The notes beneath the pieces are model-generated. The model was given only the letters and a program-made list of their open reading frames with translations, ran no database searches and was not told where the DNA came from. A program made the translations under genes and the position numbers. From contig NZ_FXYY01000005.1 in NCBI RefSeq assembly GCF_900169165.1, positions 1 to 64,000 on the forward strand: a stretch of DNA of 64,000 bases, written 5' to 3'. This document shows positions 1 through 10,344 of this stretch, piece by piece (position 1 is the stretch's first letter; each line of letters opens with the position of its first letter). Origin of the DNA: Brevibacterium linens ATCC 9172 (GTDB lineage: Bacteria > Actinomycetota > Actinomycetes > Actinomycetales > Brevibacteriaceae).

Positions 1-14
1 CGTGTGATTGAATA

Positions 15-29
15 GCACCTGAGAGGTGC
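15..29. terminator. Small hairpin before the first gene
   Basis: The arms GCACCT (15-20) and AGGTGC (24-29) surround a GAG loop and are followed by C4 and a short T run. It may end a gene lying left of the window. The rest of 1-163 shows no gene. Confidence 0.3.
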
Positions 30-163
30 CCCTTTCTTGAACGGGAATGTTGACTTAGAACATCACCATTTTCCCAGCTCAGGAGGGGCATTTCCATTCC
101 ACGAACGGCTTGATCCGGCTATTTACATCGGTGGATCAAGGCTAAGAAAGTGAATCGTCGAGC

Positions 164-2746
164 ATGAACGCAGATCCGAACGGCATCGATGTCTGGGAAG
201 CGTTCCTCGACCCGCAGACCGACTATTCGCTGCCCGACTTCGCCGCGGTCACCGCAGAGACGCTGCTGACCGCGGTTCACACGGCCACCGATTTCGCCCG
301 CGCCGAGGTGGCGGCCATCGTCGCCGACGACGCCGAGTCCACGTTCTTCTCCACCACGGTGAGATTCGAATCCGCGTCCGTGCCGATGACCCGCATCGCC
401 TCCGTCGCCGCAGCCATCGAGTCGAATCATCTCCGTCCCGAACTCACCGACGCCATCTCCGAGATCTGGGAGCTCCTGTCGGCCGCCCAGACCGAGATCC
501 TGCTCAACGTGGACCTCTTCCACCGCATCGAACAGGTCTCGGTCGCCGACCTCAACCCCGAGGACAAGCGTCAGCAGGAACTGACCATCGATCTCTTCGT
601 GCGTGCGGGAGCCCGCCTCGGCGAAGAGGAACGAGAGCAGATGGCCACGATCGCGGCCGAGCTGACCACTTTGGAGAACTCCTTCTCCCGCGCTCTGCAG
701 CTCGATACGCGCGAGTTGGCCGTCCACCTCAGCGAGGCCGATTCCCTGGCCGGGATGAACGACGATCAGATCGCGGCAGCGGCGAATCGCGCCGCCGAGC
801 GCGGCGTCGACGGCTACCTGCTGCCGCTGAACAACTTCACCCAGCAGGGTGTGCTCGAATCCCTGAACACAGCGCAGACGCGCCGGCACGTGCTGAACAA
901 TTCGATGGCGCGCGGGTCCCGCGGCGGCGACGGCGACACCCGCACCCAGGTCGCCGACACCACGGCGCTGCGTGCGCTCAAGGCGCATCTGCTCGGATAC
1001 CCCTCCTACTCGTCCTTCGCCATCGACAATCAGACCGCGGGCAACCCCGATGCCGCTGCCGATATCGTCTCCTCCCTCATCAATCCGGCGAACGCCCAAC
1101 TCGATGAGGAGCTGGCACAGGTCAAGACCCGCTACGGCCTCGAGACGGTCGCAGCAGAAGACGTCAAGTACTACCTTGCGAAGTTCCGCGCCGACGAATT
1201 CGGCATCGACCCCGACGAGGTGGCCAAGTACTTCGAGTTCGACACGGTCCTGACCGAGGGCGTCTTCCGAGCCGCCACCGGCCTGTACGGCATCACCTTC
1301 GCCCCCTACGACGGTGTGACGGCCTGGCATGAGGACGTCCGCGTCTACGAGGTCACCGACGTCACCGAACGTCCCTTGGGGCTCGTGCTCATCGACCCCT
1401 ATTCCAGGGACACCAAGCGCGGCGGAGCCTGGATGGACCAGCTGGTTCCGTCCTCCCGACTGACCGGGCTGCTGCCGGTCGTCACTCTCTCGCTCAACCT
1501 CGCCAAGCCGGGCCCCGGGCGGCCCACTCTGCTCAATCCGACCGAGCTGACGACCCTGTTCCACGAATTCGGGCATGTTCTCCACGGCCTGTTCGCGAAC
1601 TCGACCTACCCGTCGACGGCGGGCACTGCGGTTCCGCGTGACTATGTCGAGTTCCCGTCCCAGCTCAATGAGATGTGGCGCTTCCACCCGCAGGTCCTCC
1701 CCCACTTCGCCAAGCACGTCGACACGGGGCAGCCGATGCCGGCCGAACTCGTCGACGCCCTCATCGCCTCAGAGAAGTTCGGGCAGGGCTTCGACACGAT
1801 CGAATACCTGGCCGCGGCCATGCTCGACCTGTCCTGGCATTCGCTTGAGGGGGGCGAACACATCACCGAGGTGCTGTCCTTCGAATCCGAGGTGCTCGCC
1901 GCGGCCGGGTTCTCCCCGCTCGTTCCGCCCCGTTACCGGTCGACGTACTTCGGACACATCTTCGCCTCCGGCTATGCGGCCGGCTACTACTCCTACCTCT
2001 ACTCCGAGGTCATCGCCGCCTGGGTGAGCGAATGGTTCGAGGCCCAGGGCGGGCTCAACCGGGAAGCCGGTGAGGCCTTCCGCGAGGCGATCCTCGCGCC
2101 GGGCTATTCGGTCGACCCGATGGCCGCGATCGAACGCTTCTTCGGCACCCGCCCGGATGTCGCCCCGCTGCTGCGCCGCCGCGGTCTCGCCGAACCTGTC
2201 ACCGAGGCGGACGATCAGGACGAGGAGGCCACGACCGAGACCGAGCCCGGAGCCGCCGCGGCGAGGTGGGACCACCCCAACCACGAGGCGGTCGCCGCCG
2301 ATCTCACGGCTGCGGGCATCGATCCGCGCATCGAGATCTTCGACGGCTCGACGCCGACGGCAGCCGCAGCGGCCGAGGCCCTGGGCATCGAGGTCGGGGC
2401 GATCGCGAACAGCCTCATCTTCTCCTCCGGCGGCTCCCCCGTGCTCATCATGGCCTCGGGCGCCCACCGGGTCGACACCGCCCATGTCGCCGAACTCATC
2501 GGCGTCGACTCCCTCGACCGGGCGTCGAAGGAACTCGTGCGCGAGGCCACGGGGCAGGTCATCGGCGGGGTCGCACCCTGCGGTCATCCGGGCCCGATTC
2601 CCACCTATGTCGATGTGTCGCTGAAGGACTATCCTGTTCTCTGGGCCGGCGCGGGGACACCGAATTCGATGGTGCCCCTGACGTACGAGCAGCTGCTCAC
2701 GGTCACCGGAGGAAAGGAAATCACCGTTGTCGCAGAAGAGTCCTGA
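164..2746 (+). CDS. M3 family zinc oligopeptidase fused to a YbaK/ProX-type tRNA-editing domain
   Basis: The 860-residue protein has two parts. Residues 1 to about 690 match the M3 peptidase family (peptidyl-dipeptidase Dcp/oligopeptidase A type), with the zinc motif HEFGH at H467-E468-H471 and the third ligand Glu in EFPSQ at about 496. These cytosolic enzymes cut short peptides. After an acidic linker rich in Glu, Asp and Thr (about 690-705), residues 706-855 look like a YbaK/ProX aminoacyl-tRNA deacylase domain, with conserved stretches such as NSLIF, GGVAPCGHP and a C-terminal VPLTY segment. Typical M3 peptidases are about 680 residues, so the extra domain is a real extension read without a stop. 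The ATG at 164 has only a weak upstream purine stretch. The downstream gene starts inside the end of this one, so the two are probably co-transcribed. Peptidase call: confident. Deacylase function: inferred from family resemblance. Confidence 0.88.
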   Translation: MNADPNGIDVWEAFLDPQTDYSLPDFAAVTAETLLTAVHTATDFARAEVAAIVADDAESTFFSTTVRFESASVPMTRIASVAAAIESNHLRPELTDAISEIWELLSAAQTEILLNVDLFHRIEQVSVADLNPEDKRQQELTIDLFVRAGARLGEEEREQMATIAAELTTLENSFSRALQLDTRELAVHLSEADSLAGMNDDQIAAAANRAAERGVDGYLLPLNNFTQQGVLESLNTAQTRRHVLNNSMARGSRGGDGDTRTQVADTTALRALKAHLLGYPSYSSFAIDNQTAGNPDAAADIVSSLINPANAQLDEELAQVKTRYGLETVAAEDVKYYLAKFRADEFGIDPDEVAKYFEFDTVLTEGVFRAATGLYGITFAPYDGVTAWHEDVRVYEVTDVTERPLGLVLIDPYSRDTKRGGAWMDQLVPSSRLTGLLPVVTLSLNLAKPGPGRPTLLNPTELTTLFHEFGHVLHGLFANSTYPSTAGTAVPRDYVEFPSQLNEMWRFHPQVLPHFAKHVDTGQPMPAELVDALIASEKFGQGFDTIEYLAAAMLDLSWHSLEGGEHITEVLSFESEVLAAAGFSPLVPPRYRSTYFGHIFASGYAAGYYSYLYSEVIAAWVSEWFEAQGGLNREAGEAFREAILAPGYSVDPMAAIERFFGTRPDVAPLLRRRGLAEPVTEADDQDEEATTETEPGAAAARWDHPNHEAVAADLTAAGIDPRIEIFDGSTPTAAAAAEALGIEVGAIANSLIFSSGGSPVLIMASGAHRVDTAHVAELIGVDSLDRASKELVREATGQVIGGVAPCGHPGPIPTYVDVSLKDYPVLWAGAGTPNSMVPLTYEQLLTVTGGKEITVVAEES

Positions 2747-3485
2747 GTCTGGGCGCTCCGAGTCTGAGTCTGGGCAGCCGGGTCGCACCACCGATCCGGC
2801 GCACACCACCTCGGCTGCACGTTTCGCAGCTTTCGCTTCCTCTCGGGGCCGCTACTATGCGGTCTTCCTCGCCGTGTTCTGCGCGGTGCTCATCATCTCG
2901 AACATCTCGGCCACGAAGGTCATCGGCTTCGGCCCCGTAGTCACCGACGGTGGCGCGTTCCTCTTCCCCATCGCGTACATCCTCGGCGATGTGATCAGCG
3001 AGGTCTACGGCTTCAAAGCCGCTCGCAAGGCTGTGATCACCGGTTTCGGCCTGCAGATCCTGGCGACCTTCGTCTTCTGGCTCGTGCTCATCTCGCCTCC
3101 GGGACCAGGCTACGAGAACCAGGACGCCTTCGCCGCGGTACTCGGCTTCTACCCGCGTATCGTCGCGGCCTCCCTCGTCGGCTACTTCGTCGGCCAGCTG
3201 CTCAACTCCTGGGTGCTCGTGGCGGTGAAGAAGCGCATGGGCGAGTCGAAGCTGTGGGTGCGGCTGCTCACGTCGACCGGTGTCGGCGAGTTCGTCGACA
3301 CCCTGCTGTTCTGCGTCATCGCCTTCGCCGGAGTCATCCCGGGGCTCGACTTCCTCAACTACATCATCGTCGGCTTCGTCTACAAGGTCGCCGTCGAGAT
3401 CATCTTCCTGCCCGTGACCTACCGCGTCATCAAGCTCGTCAAACGCCACGAACCCAGCTACGAACTCGACTCCGCCAGGGCTTAG
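2727..3485 (+). CDS. yhhQ: Queuosine precursor transporter, YhhQ/VUT family
   Basis: The 252-residue integral membrane protein has about six hydrophobic segments after a hydrophilic, Ser/Glu-rich N-terminal tail of about 38 residues. The motif SNISATKV in the first membrane segment, the YILGDVISEVYGF stretch and GEFVDT are typical of the VUT/YhhQ family, which imports queuosine precursors. The chosen start is TTG at 2727, 20 nt inside the preceding gene, because a strong GGAGGAAAGG ribosome-binding site lies at 2708-2717. The convergent neighbour is tgt, which inserts the queuosine base into tRNA, so the two likely work in one salvage route. The substrate (queuine or preQ1) cannot be told from the sequence. 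Confidence 0.88.
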   Translation: MSQKSPESGRSESESGQPGRTTDPAHTTSAARFAAFASSRGRYYAVFLAVFCAVLIISNISATKVIGFGPVVTDGGAFLFPIAYILGDVISEVYGFKAARKAVITGFGLQILATFVFWLVLISPPGPGYENQDAFAAVLGFYPRIVAASLVGYFVGQLLNSWVLVAVKKRMGESKLWVRLLTSTGVGEFVDTLLFCVIAFAGVIPGLDFLNYIIVGFVYKVAVEIIFLPVTYRVIKLVKRHEPSYELDSARA

Positions 3486-3605
3486 GTGAACCGGACGCAG
3501 TGTGGCCGGCCCCGGAAGCAGCGTGGTCGGCCAGGTACGAACGGTGGTCTGCGGCGAGTGTCATCGAGTTTCGTCCTCGGCCGCATCGACTTCTGTCCCT
3601 GAACG

Positions 3606-3663
3606 CATCGACTTCTGATCAGGTTATCGAGATAAAACTCGATGCGCTGATCAGAAGTCGATG
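3606..3663. terminator. Long hairpin between convergent genes
   Basis: Perfect 17-bp arms (3606-3622 and 3647-3663) enclose a second 6-bp stem ATCGAG/CTCGAT (3626-3631, 3639-3644). The element sits between the ends of yhhQ and tgt and probably terminates both. The first 12 bases of the arm (CATCGACTTCTG) also occur just upstream, at 3584-3595. The rest of 3486-3733 holds no recognisable gene. Confidence 0.6.
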
Positions 3664-3733
3664 ACTGACCGGAACGGACCAGTCGAAGACCGACCGGCAC
3701 GGGCCGGGGCGACCGCCACCACCGGGTCCGCGC

Positions 3734-5011
<1,278 letters not shown>

Positions 5012-5929
5012 ATGACGTTCACCCAGATGCTCACCCTCTCGGAGGCCGCCCCCATCGTCATCGACGGCGGTCTGGGCAGCGCCGCCGAAGATCGCGGCAT
5101 CGACCTCGGCCACGCCCTGTGGTCGGCCGAGCTCATCCGCCGTGATCCGGACACCCTGCTGGCAGTGCACTCCGCCTTCGCTGATGCCGGTGCCCGCATC
5201 CTTACGACCGCGAGTTACCAGGCGACGCCGACGGGCTTCGTCGAAGCAGGAATCAGCGTCGCGGAAGGCAACCGGATCATCACCGACAGCGTGAGAGTCG
5301 CGCGCAGTGCCGCAGAACGCAGAGACGTCCTCACCGCCGGTTCCGTCGGCCCCTACGGCGCAGCTCTGGGCCACGGTGCCGAATACACCGGCGACTACCG
5401 CTTGTCCTCGTCCGAATACACCGCCTTCCATCGTCCGCGCATCGCTGCCCTCGCCGAGGCGGGAGCGGACCTGCTCGCCATCGAAACCCAGCCGCGCCTC
5501 GACGAGATCGCAGCGATCATCGGCCTGACAGACGAGACCGGACTTCCCTCCTGGGTGACCGTGACTCTACAGACCGGCACGGACACGAACGTCCCGACCT
5601 TGCCCGACGGCAGCACCTTGGCGGAGCTCGCGGAGGCGGCGGCCGCCTCGGCGAGTGTGCAGGCGATCGGAGTCAACTGTGTGCGCCCATCCCTGGTGAC
5701 TCCGGCACTGAGAGAACTGTCCCGGCACACGGATCTGCCGCTCATCGCCTATCCGAACTCGGGTGAGATCTACGACGCGAACACCCTGACCTGGCGCGAC
5801 GGCGCGGAAGCCGGCGTCGGTTCGTGGCCGGTGGCGGAGTGGACCCGCCTCGGCGCGCGGATCATCGGCGGCTGCTGTCGGGTGCGTCCGGAGGACATCG
5901 CAGTCCTGACGGAGCGGACCCGAGCCTGA
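5012..5929 (+). CDS. mmuM: Homocysteine S-methyltransferase
   Basis: The 305-residue protein matches the zinc-dependent homocysteine S-methyltransferase family (MmuM), which uses S-methylmethionine or S-adenosylmethionine to make methionine. The zinc-ligand motifs are visible: Cys in GVNCVRP and the Cys pair in GGCCRV near the C-terminus. The N-terminal VIDGGLGS and the ILTTASYQATP segment are family hallmarks. The ATG at 5012 was chosen because homology begins there; a much longer open frame extends upstream but is antisense to tgt. No ribosome-binding site is present, which fits leaderless initiation. It ends 4 nt before the convergent oxygenase gene. Confidence 0.92.
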   Translation: MTFTQMLTLSEAAPIVIDGGLGSAAEDRGIDLGHALWSAELIRRDPDTLLAVHSAFADAGARILTTASYQATPTGFVEAGISVAEGNRIITDSVRVARSAAERRDVLTAGSVGPYGAALGHGAEYTGDYRLSSSEYTAFHRPRIAALAEAGADLLAIETQPRLDEIAAIIGLTDETGLPSWVTVTLQTGTDTNVPTLPDGSTLAELAEAAAASASVQAIGVNCVRPSLVTPALRELSRHTDLPLIAYPNSGEIYDANTLTWRDGAEAGVGSWPVAEWTRLGARIIGGCCRVRPEDIAVLTERTRA

Positions 5930-5933
5930 GTCC

Positions 5934-6941
5934 TCAGGCCCGAGCTCTCACGAGGTCCGGATAGAACTTCTCGGCGACGTTCGGGTGGGACCGCAGCCGG
6001 GAGAGGAAGGCGTTCTCGCCGTACACGGCGTGCAGAGCGTCGCGTTCGTCCTGAGTCACACCGCGGGCATCGGCGGCGAGTTCGGCGGGCAATTCGACCT
6101 CGGGCAGACGAGCGTTCAGAGCCGGGTTGAAGAAGAACGGGATGGAGATGCGGTCCTGCCCGGGTCCGGTCGGCAGGACACGGTGGACGGTGGCTTTGAG
6201 GTAGCCGTTCGTGGCGACTTCGAGGAGTTTGCCGATGTTGACGACGAAGGTGTTCTCGATCGGATCCGCATCGATCCAACCGTCATCGGTGAGCACCTGC
6301 AGGCCGGTGGTGCCCGGCTGCGGGTAGAGCAGGGTGAGTGTGCCGGCGTCCCGGTGTTCGCCCACGCCCTGGGTGACGGACTCGGATTCGGCTTCGGGGT
6401 AGCGGACGATCTTGATGAAGGATTCGGCATCCTCGGCGAAGGCGGACGCGAAATGATCGCCCGCCTGACCGAGGCTCAGCGCCCACTGTTCGAGGAGACG
6501 AGCGCCGACCTCGCTCAGCTGCGCGTGCCAGGATTCCGTGGCCTCGCGCAGCTCGGGCAGCGATTCCGGGTACTGGTTGGGACCGGTGAGGTGGTCGAAG
6601 TCGTTGACCGGTTCGGTCACGGGTGCGCGTTCTGGGCCGATGTCGATCTGCTCCCGCCAGTCGACGCGGCCTTGGGTGCGTTCGCCGCCGGTACGAGTGT
6701 AGCCGCGGAAGTGCGGGGAGTTCGTGTTCTCGATCGCGAGCTTCTCTTCCTCGGGCAGAGCGAAGAAGCGATCGGCGACGTCGATGATGCGGGTGAAGTC
6801 GGCATCGGGAATTCCGTGGCCGGTGAGGTAGAAGAAGCCGATCTCATGGGTGATGCGGCGCAGGTCCGCACGGAATGCCTCGGCGGTCGCGGGGTCATCG
6901 GCCAGGCTGAGGTCGAGGATGGGGAGCTGGGTGACGGTCAT
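5934..6941 (-). CDS. Isopenicillin N synthase-like 2-oxoglutarate/Fe(II) oxygenase
   Basis: The 335-residue protein belongs to the isopenicillin N synthase-like non-haem iron oxygenases. The iron ligands are visible as HxD in GEHRDAGTLTLLY and the distal His in ATVHRV, and the co-substrate-binding RxS is in RISIPFFF. The N-terminal DIOX_N segment starts with LPILDLSLAD. Substrate is unknown; the family covers antibiotic, hormone and small-metabolite oxidations. The ATG at 6941 was preferred to a GTG at 6959 because the conserved domain begins at once and TATCGT lies 7 nt upstream, suggesting a leaderless start. It is divergent from the flavin reductase-like gene at 7047. Confidence 0.85.
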   Translation of the reverse strand: MTVTQLPILDLSLADDPATAEAFRADLRRITHEIGFFYLTGHGIPDADFTRIIDVADRFFALPEEEKLAIENTNSPHFRGYTRTGGERTQGRVDWREQIDIGPERAPVTEPVNDFDHLTGPNQYPESLPELREATESWHAQLSEVGARLLEQWALSLGQAGDHFASAFAEDAESFIKIVRYPEAESESVTQGVGEHRDAGTLTLLYPQPGTTGLQVLTDDGWIDADPIENTFVVNIGKLLEVATNGYLKATVHRVLPTGPGQDRISIPFFFNPALNARLPEVELPAELAADARGVTQDERDALHAVYGENAFLSRLRSHPNVAEKFYPDLVRARA

Positions 6942-7046
6942 GTCACAGACGATAGGCACGTCCGCCGTCGTCGCAGCGGCATTCCGTCATCGTGCGCAAC
7001 ACTCAGTCACAGTGTGCTCTCCCGGAACTCCTGCTTGAATGGTCGG

Positions 7047-7652
7047 GTGACCCACTTCTATCGCCCGTCCGAGGGCCACCGCCTGCCGCACGACCCCTTC
7101 AACGCCATCGTCGCACCGCGACCCATCGGCTGGATCGGCACAGTCGATGCCGAGGGCCGCCGCAATCTCGCGCCCTATTCGTTCTTCAATGCGCTGAACT
7201 ACTCTCCACCGCTCGTGGGCTTCTCCAGCAACGCGTGGAAGGACACCGTTGCCAACTGCCGAGAGACCGGGGAGTTCACCTGGAACCTCGTCACTCGGAC
7301 CCTCGCCGAGGCGATGAACGCCTCGTCGACCACCGCGGAGGTCGACGAGTTCTCCGCCGCAGACGTCGAGGCGGCCGAGTCCGTGGAGATCTCTGCGCCA
7401 CGTGTGGCAGCCTCACCGGCGACCTTCGAATGCCGAGTCACTCAGATCATCGACCTGCTCACCGCGGACGGGGAGAGCTCCGGCTCGTGGTTCACCGTGG
7501 GTGAAGTGGTGGGGGTCCATCTCGACGAATCCCTGCTCACCGACGGGATCGTCGACACAGCCGCCGCCGAGCCGGTGCTGCGCGGCGGCGGACCGACCGC
7601 ATACTTCGGGATCAGCTCGGATCAGCGCTTCGACATGCGCCGACCGGGCTGA
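7047..7652 (+). CDS. Flavin reductase-like FMN-binding split-barrel protein
   Basis: The 201-residue protein has the flavin reductase-like (DIM6/NTAB) split-barrel pattern, with APRPIGWIGT and an SFFNALNYSPPLVGFS stretch that form the FMN site in the family. Members transfer electrons from NAD(P)H to flavin or act on small substrates; no partner monooxygenase is adjacent, so the role is open. The start is GTG at 7047. TTGAAT lies 6 nt upstream and no ribosome-binding site is present, so translation may be leaderless. A long open frame continues upstream but is antisense to the oxygenase. The gene is convergent with the dehydrogenase at 7672. Confidence 0.8.
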   Translation: MTHFYRPSEGHRLPHDPFNAIVAPRPIGWIGTVDAEGRRNLAPYSFFNALNYSPPLVGFSSNAWKDTVANCRETGEFTWNLVTRTLAEAMNASSTTAEVDEFSAADVEAAESVEISAPRVAASPATFECRVTQIIDLLTADGESSGSWFTVGEVVGVHLDESLLTDGIVDTAAAEPVLRGGGPTAYFGISSDQRFDMRRPG

Positions 7653-7671
7653 GTTCGATCACCCGAGGAGC

Positions 7672-9084
7672 TCAGCCGAGCATCTTGCCGGGGTTGAGGA
7701 TCCCCAAAGGATCGACCGCGGACTTGATCGACGACTGCAGCATCTGAGCGCCGGCATCGAGTTCGCGCACCAGCCAGTCCTTCTTCAGATACCCGACCCC
7801 GTGCTCACCCGTGATCGTCCCACCCAGATCCAGACCAAGCTGCATGATCTCCGCGAACGTCTCCTTCGCTTCGGCCACGCTCGCCGGATCGTGAGCATCG
7901 AAGAGCACACTCGGATGCATGTTCCCATCCCCGGCATGACCGGCCGTGGACACCTCCACCGAGTGCGCGGCCGCGATCTCGTCCAACCTGGCGAAGAACT
8001 CGCCGAGGCGGGACCGAGGAACGCACACATCATCAATGAGCTCTCCCCCACCAAGCCCCGACACGTACTTCTCCATCGCCGGAGACACCGCACGCCGGGC
8101 CGCCACCAGCATCTCCGAATCCGCCGGATCATCGGAGAAGAACACCTCATCGGCACCCTGCGCCCTGGCGATCGCCTCGAACGATTCCAGCTCGGTCACA
8201 CCAGCCTGCCCCGGAGCATCCGACTGCACCAACAACAGCGCACCGGCCCCGTCGGGCAGCCCGAAATCACCATAGGCATTGATCATGCCCACGGTGCCTC
8301 CGTCCATGAGCTCGAGCATCGACGGGGCCGCCCCGGACGCCATGAACTCAGAGACCGTATGCCCGGCCGACTCCAAGTCCGGGAAGATCCCGACACCGGT
8401 CACCGGCGGAGCCAACAGAGGTCTGAGCCCGAGGGTGATCTCGACGATGACTCCCAGTGTCCCCTCGGACCCGACGAACAGACCCGCCAGATCGAGACCG
8501 GCCACACCCTTCGCCGTCTGCCGACCCAACCGGGTCACTGTCCCATCGGCGAGGACCACGGTCAGACCGCGCACATAGTCTCGCGTCACCCCGTACTTCA
8601 CACAGCACATGCCACCGGCATTCGTCGCCACGTTCCCGCCGATCGTGGAGATCGCCACCGACCCCGGATCCGGCGGATACGACAGACCGTGCTCGGCCAG
8701 AGCCGATTTGAGATCTTGGTTGATCACACCGGGCTGGACACGGCACGTCTGGTTCACCTCGTCGATATCGACGATCGCGTTCAGCTTCGCGACGTTGAGC
8801 AGGATCGCCCCATCGGTGGCGTTCGCCGCCCCCGACAAACCCGTCCTGGAACCCTGAGTGACCACCGGGATCCGATGCGCGGTGGCGAAGCGCATCACCG
8901 CGACCACATCATCGACGTCGGCAGCACGAACGAGCGCCGAGGCAGTCCCGACCGGACAGAACAGGGCCTTGTCCGCCGAATAGGAGTCGATGACATCCCG
9001 ATCGGTGACCAACGCTCCCGGACTCAACTCGGCGGCGAGTCCGGACAGATCCGCAGTCACTGCAGCGTCTGCACTCATCGTCAC
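7672..9084 (-). CDS. FAD-linked D-2-hydroxyacid dehydrogenase (GlcD-like)
   Basis: The 470-residue protein resembles glycolate oxidase subunit GlcD and D-lactate dehydrogenases: an N-terminal FAD-binding PCMH domain (about 30-210, with TGLSGAAN and GNVATNAGG) and a C-terminal FAD-oxidase domain with HAGDGNMHP and TGEHGVGYLKK. It should oxidise a D-2-hydroxyacid to a 2-oxoacid. The GTG start at 9084 overlaps the aminotransferase stop as GTGA; an ATG at 9078 is the alternative. No GlcE or GlcF partners are adjacent, which argues for a single-subunit enzyme. The overlap suggests translational coupling with the aminotransferase, so its product may be that enzyme's amino acceptor. Confidence 0.87.
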   Translation of the reverse strand: MTMSADAAVTADLSGLAAELSPGALVTDRDVIDSYSADKALFCPVGTASALVRAADVDDVVAVMRFATAHRIPVVTQGSRTGLSGAANATDGAILLNVAKLNAIVDIDEVNQTCRVQPGVINQDLKSALAEHGLSYPPDPGSVAISTIGGNVATNAGGMCCVKYGVTRDYVRGLTVVLADGTVTRLGRQTAKGVAGLDLAGLFVGSEGTLGVIVEITLGLRPLLAPPVTGVGIFPDLESAGHTVSEFMASGAAPSMLELMDGGTVGMINAYGDFGLPDGAGALLLVQSDAPGQAGVTELESFEAIARAQGADEVFFSDDPADSEMLVAARRAVSPAMEKYVSGLGGGELIDDVCVPRSRLGEFFARLDEIAAAHSVEVSTAGHAGDGNMHPSVLFDAHDPASVAEAKETFAEIMQLGLDLGGTITGEHGVGYLKKDWLVRELDAGAQMLQSSIKSAVDPLGILNPGKMLG

Positions 9085-10142
9085 AGCGACGCAGCCACCT
9101 TGAGCACGCGCTCGAGTGCCTCATCGGGTCCGATGCTCACACGCACGCCGCCCTGCAGGCGACGCACGGCCACGGCCTGCTTCGCACACTCGCCTTCGAA
9201 GGCGACGGCCGCCTCGGGGTCGAGTGCGATCCACACATAGTTGCCCTGGGCGTCGGGCACGGACAGACCCAGCTCCCGCAGATCATGCGCGAACCGGTCG
9301 CGCACCGCGGCGCTCTCCTTGGCGCGCACGGCCACCTCGTCGACCCGGGACAGCGATTCCCGGGCCGCGGCCTGAGCGCCGGCGGTGACGGAGAACGGAG
9401 CGATGACCTGTCGCATCGCCGAGGCGATCTCGACATCGGCGATGCCGTAGCCCACACGCAGACCCGCCAGGCCGTGCGCCTTCGAGAAGGTGCGGGCGAG
9501 CACGAGATTCGGGTGCCGCTTCCGCGCGGCCAGACCGTCGGCCGCCTCGGTGGCGAATTCGAGGTACGCCTCGTCGAGGACGACGATGACAGACTCGGGC
9601 ACCTCGGCGAGGAATCCCTCGAGTTCGGCGTCCGTGATCGTCGGACCGGTCGGATTGTTCGGCGAGCACAGCAGCACGAGGCGGGTCGTGTCATCGATCG
9701 CCGCAGCCAGGCCGGCGAAGTCGTGGCGACCGTCTGCCAGGAGATCGACGGGGCGCTTCTGGGCACCCCGCGCCGAGGCGAGGATCGGGTACATCTCGAA
9801 CGACGGCCACGGATAGACCACGGAGGTGCCCGCCTCGAGGGTGATGTTCGTCAGCGCCGTGAGGACCTCGGAGGCCCCGGCGCCGGGGACCACCTCGGCG
9901 GGTTCGACATCGAGGTGGGAGGCGATATCGGCCACGAGCGCGGCCGCGGTGGGATCGGGGTAGTTCCCCGGAATCGCCGAGGCGGTCGCCACCGATTCGA
10001 CGATGCCCGGCAGCGGCGGCAGGTGGTTCTCGTTCGAGGACAGTTTGAACGGGGTCAGGCCCGGGGATGCGACGGGAGGCTTGCCGGGAACATAGGGAGG
10101 GAACTCGGCGAGCGCGTCACGGAGCAGGAAACGTTTGGACAT
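9081..10142 (-). CDS. HisC/Pat-like class I/II aminotransferase
   Basis: The 353-residue PLP enzyme belongs to the histidinol-phosphate/aromatic aminotransferase group. SPNNPTGPT, the Asp-containing VVLDEAYLEF and the PLP-lysine segment TFSKAHGLAGLRVGYG are present. It is alone rather than in a histidine operon, and in actinobacteria such orphan HisC-like genes often encode the aromatic aminotransferase Pat; the sequence alone does not settle this. The start ATG at 10142 (MSKRFLLRD) fits the family; an open frame extends 30 codons further but shows no homology. Coupling to the downstream D-hydroxyacid dehydrogenase suggests joint use of a 2-oxoacid. Confidence 0.82.
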   Translation of the reverse strand: MSKRFLLRDALAEFPPYVPGKPPVASPGLTPFKLSSNENHLPPLPGIVESVATASAIPGNYPDPTAAALVADIASHLDVEPAEVVPGAGASEVLTALTNITLEAGTSVVYPWPSFEMYPILASARGAQKRPVDLLADGRHDFAGLAAAIDDTTRLVLLCSPNNPTGPTITDAELEGFLAEVPESVIVVLDEAYLEFATEAADGLAARKRHPNLVLARTFSKAHGLAGLRVGYGIADVEIASAMRQVIAPFSVTAGAQAAARESLSRVDEVAVRAKESAAVRDRFAHDLRELGLSVPDAQGNYVWIALDPEAAVAFEGECAKQAVAVRRLQGGVRVSIGPDEALERVLKVAASL

Positions 10143-10344
10143 GTGCCCATAGTTGCACACCTTGTGGCGAGCAACACAGACTGTCTTGCCAAAGCGTCCG
10201 AATGGTCGGATTCCGACGGCTGGGGCGGACACTCATCCGCTGTGAGAATGCTCTCGCCACACGCTGTTGCCACTGCCCGAGTTACAGGAGTGCTGATGCC
10301 GGAGAGTACCCTGAGAGACGAATACACGTAGTCAGAGACGAGGA

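Noticed and set aside
2600..2726. preQ1 riboswitch before yhhQ
   Set aside because: The gene starts inside the preceding coding sequence with a normal Shine-Dalgarno site; no aptamer pattern.
9081..10142. Histidine biosynthesis hisC
   Set aside because: No other his gene nearby; context and orphan position favour an aromatic or general aminotransferase.
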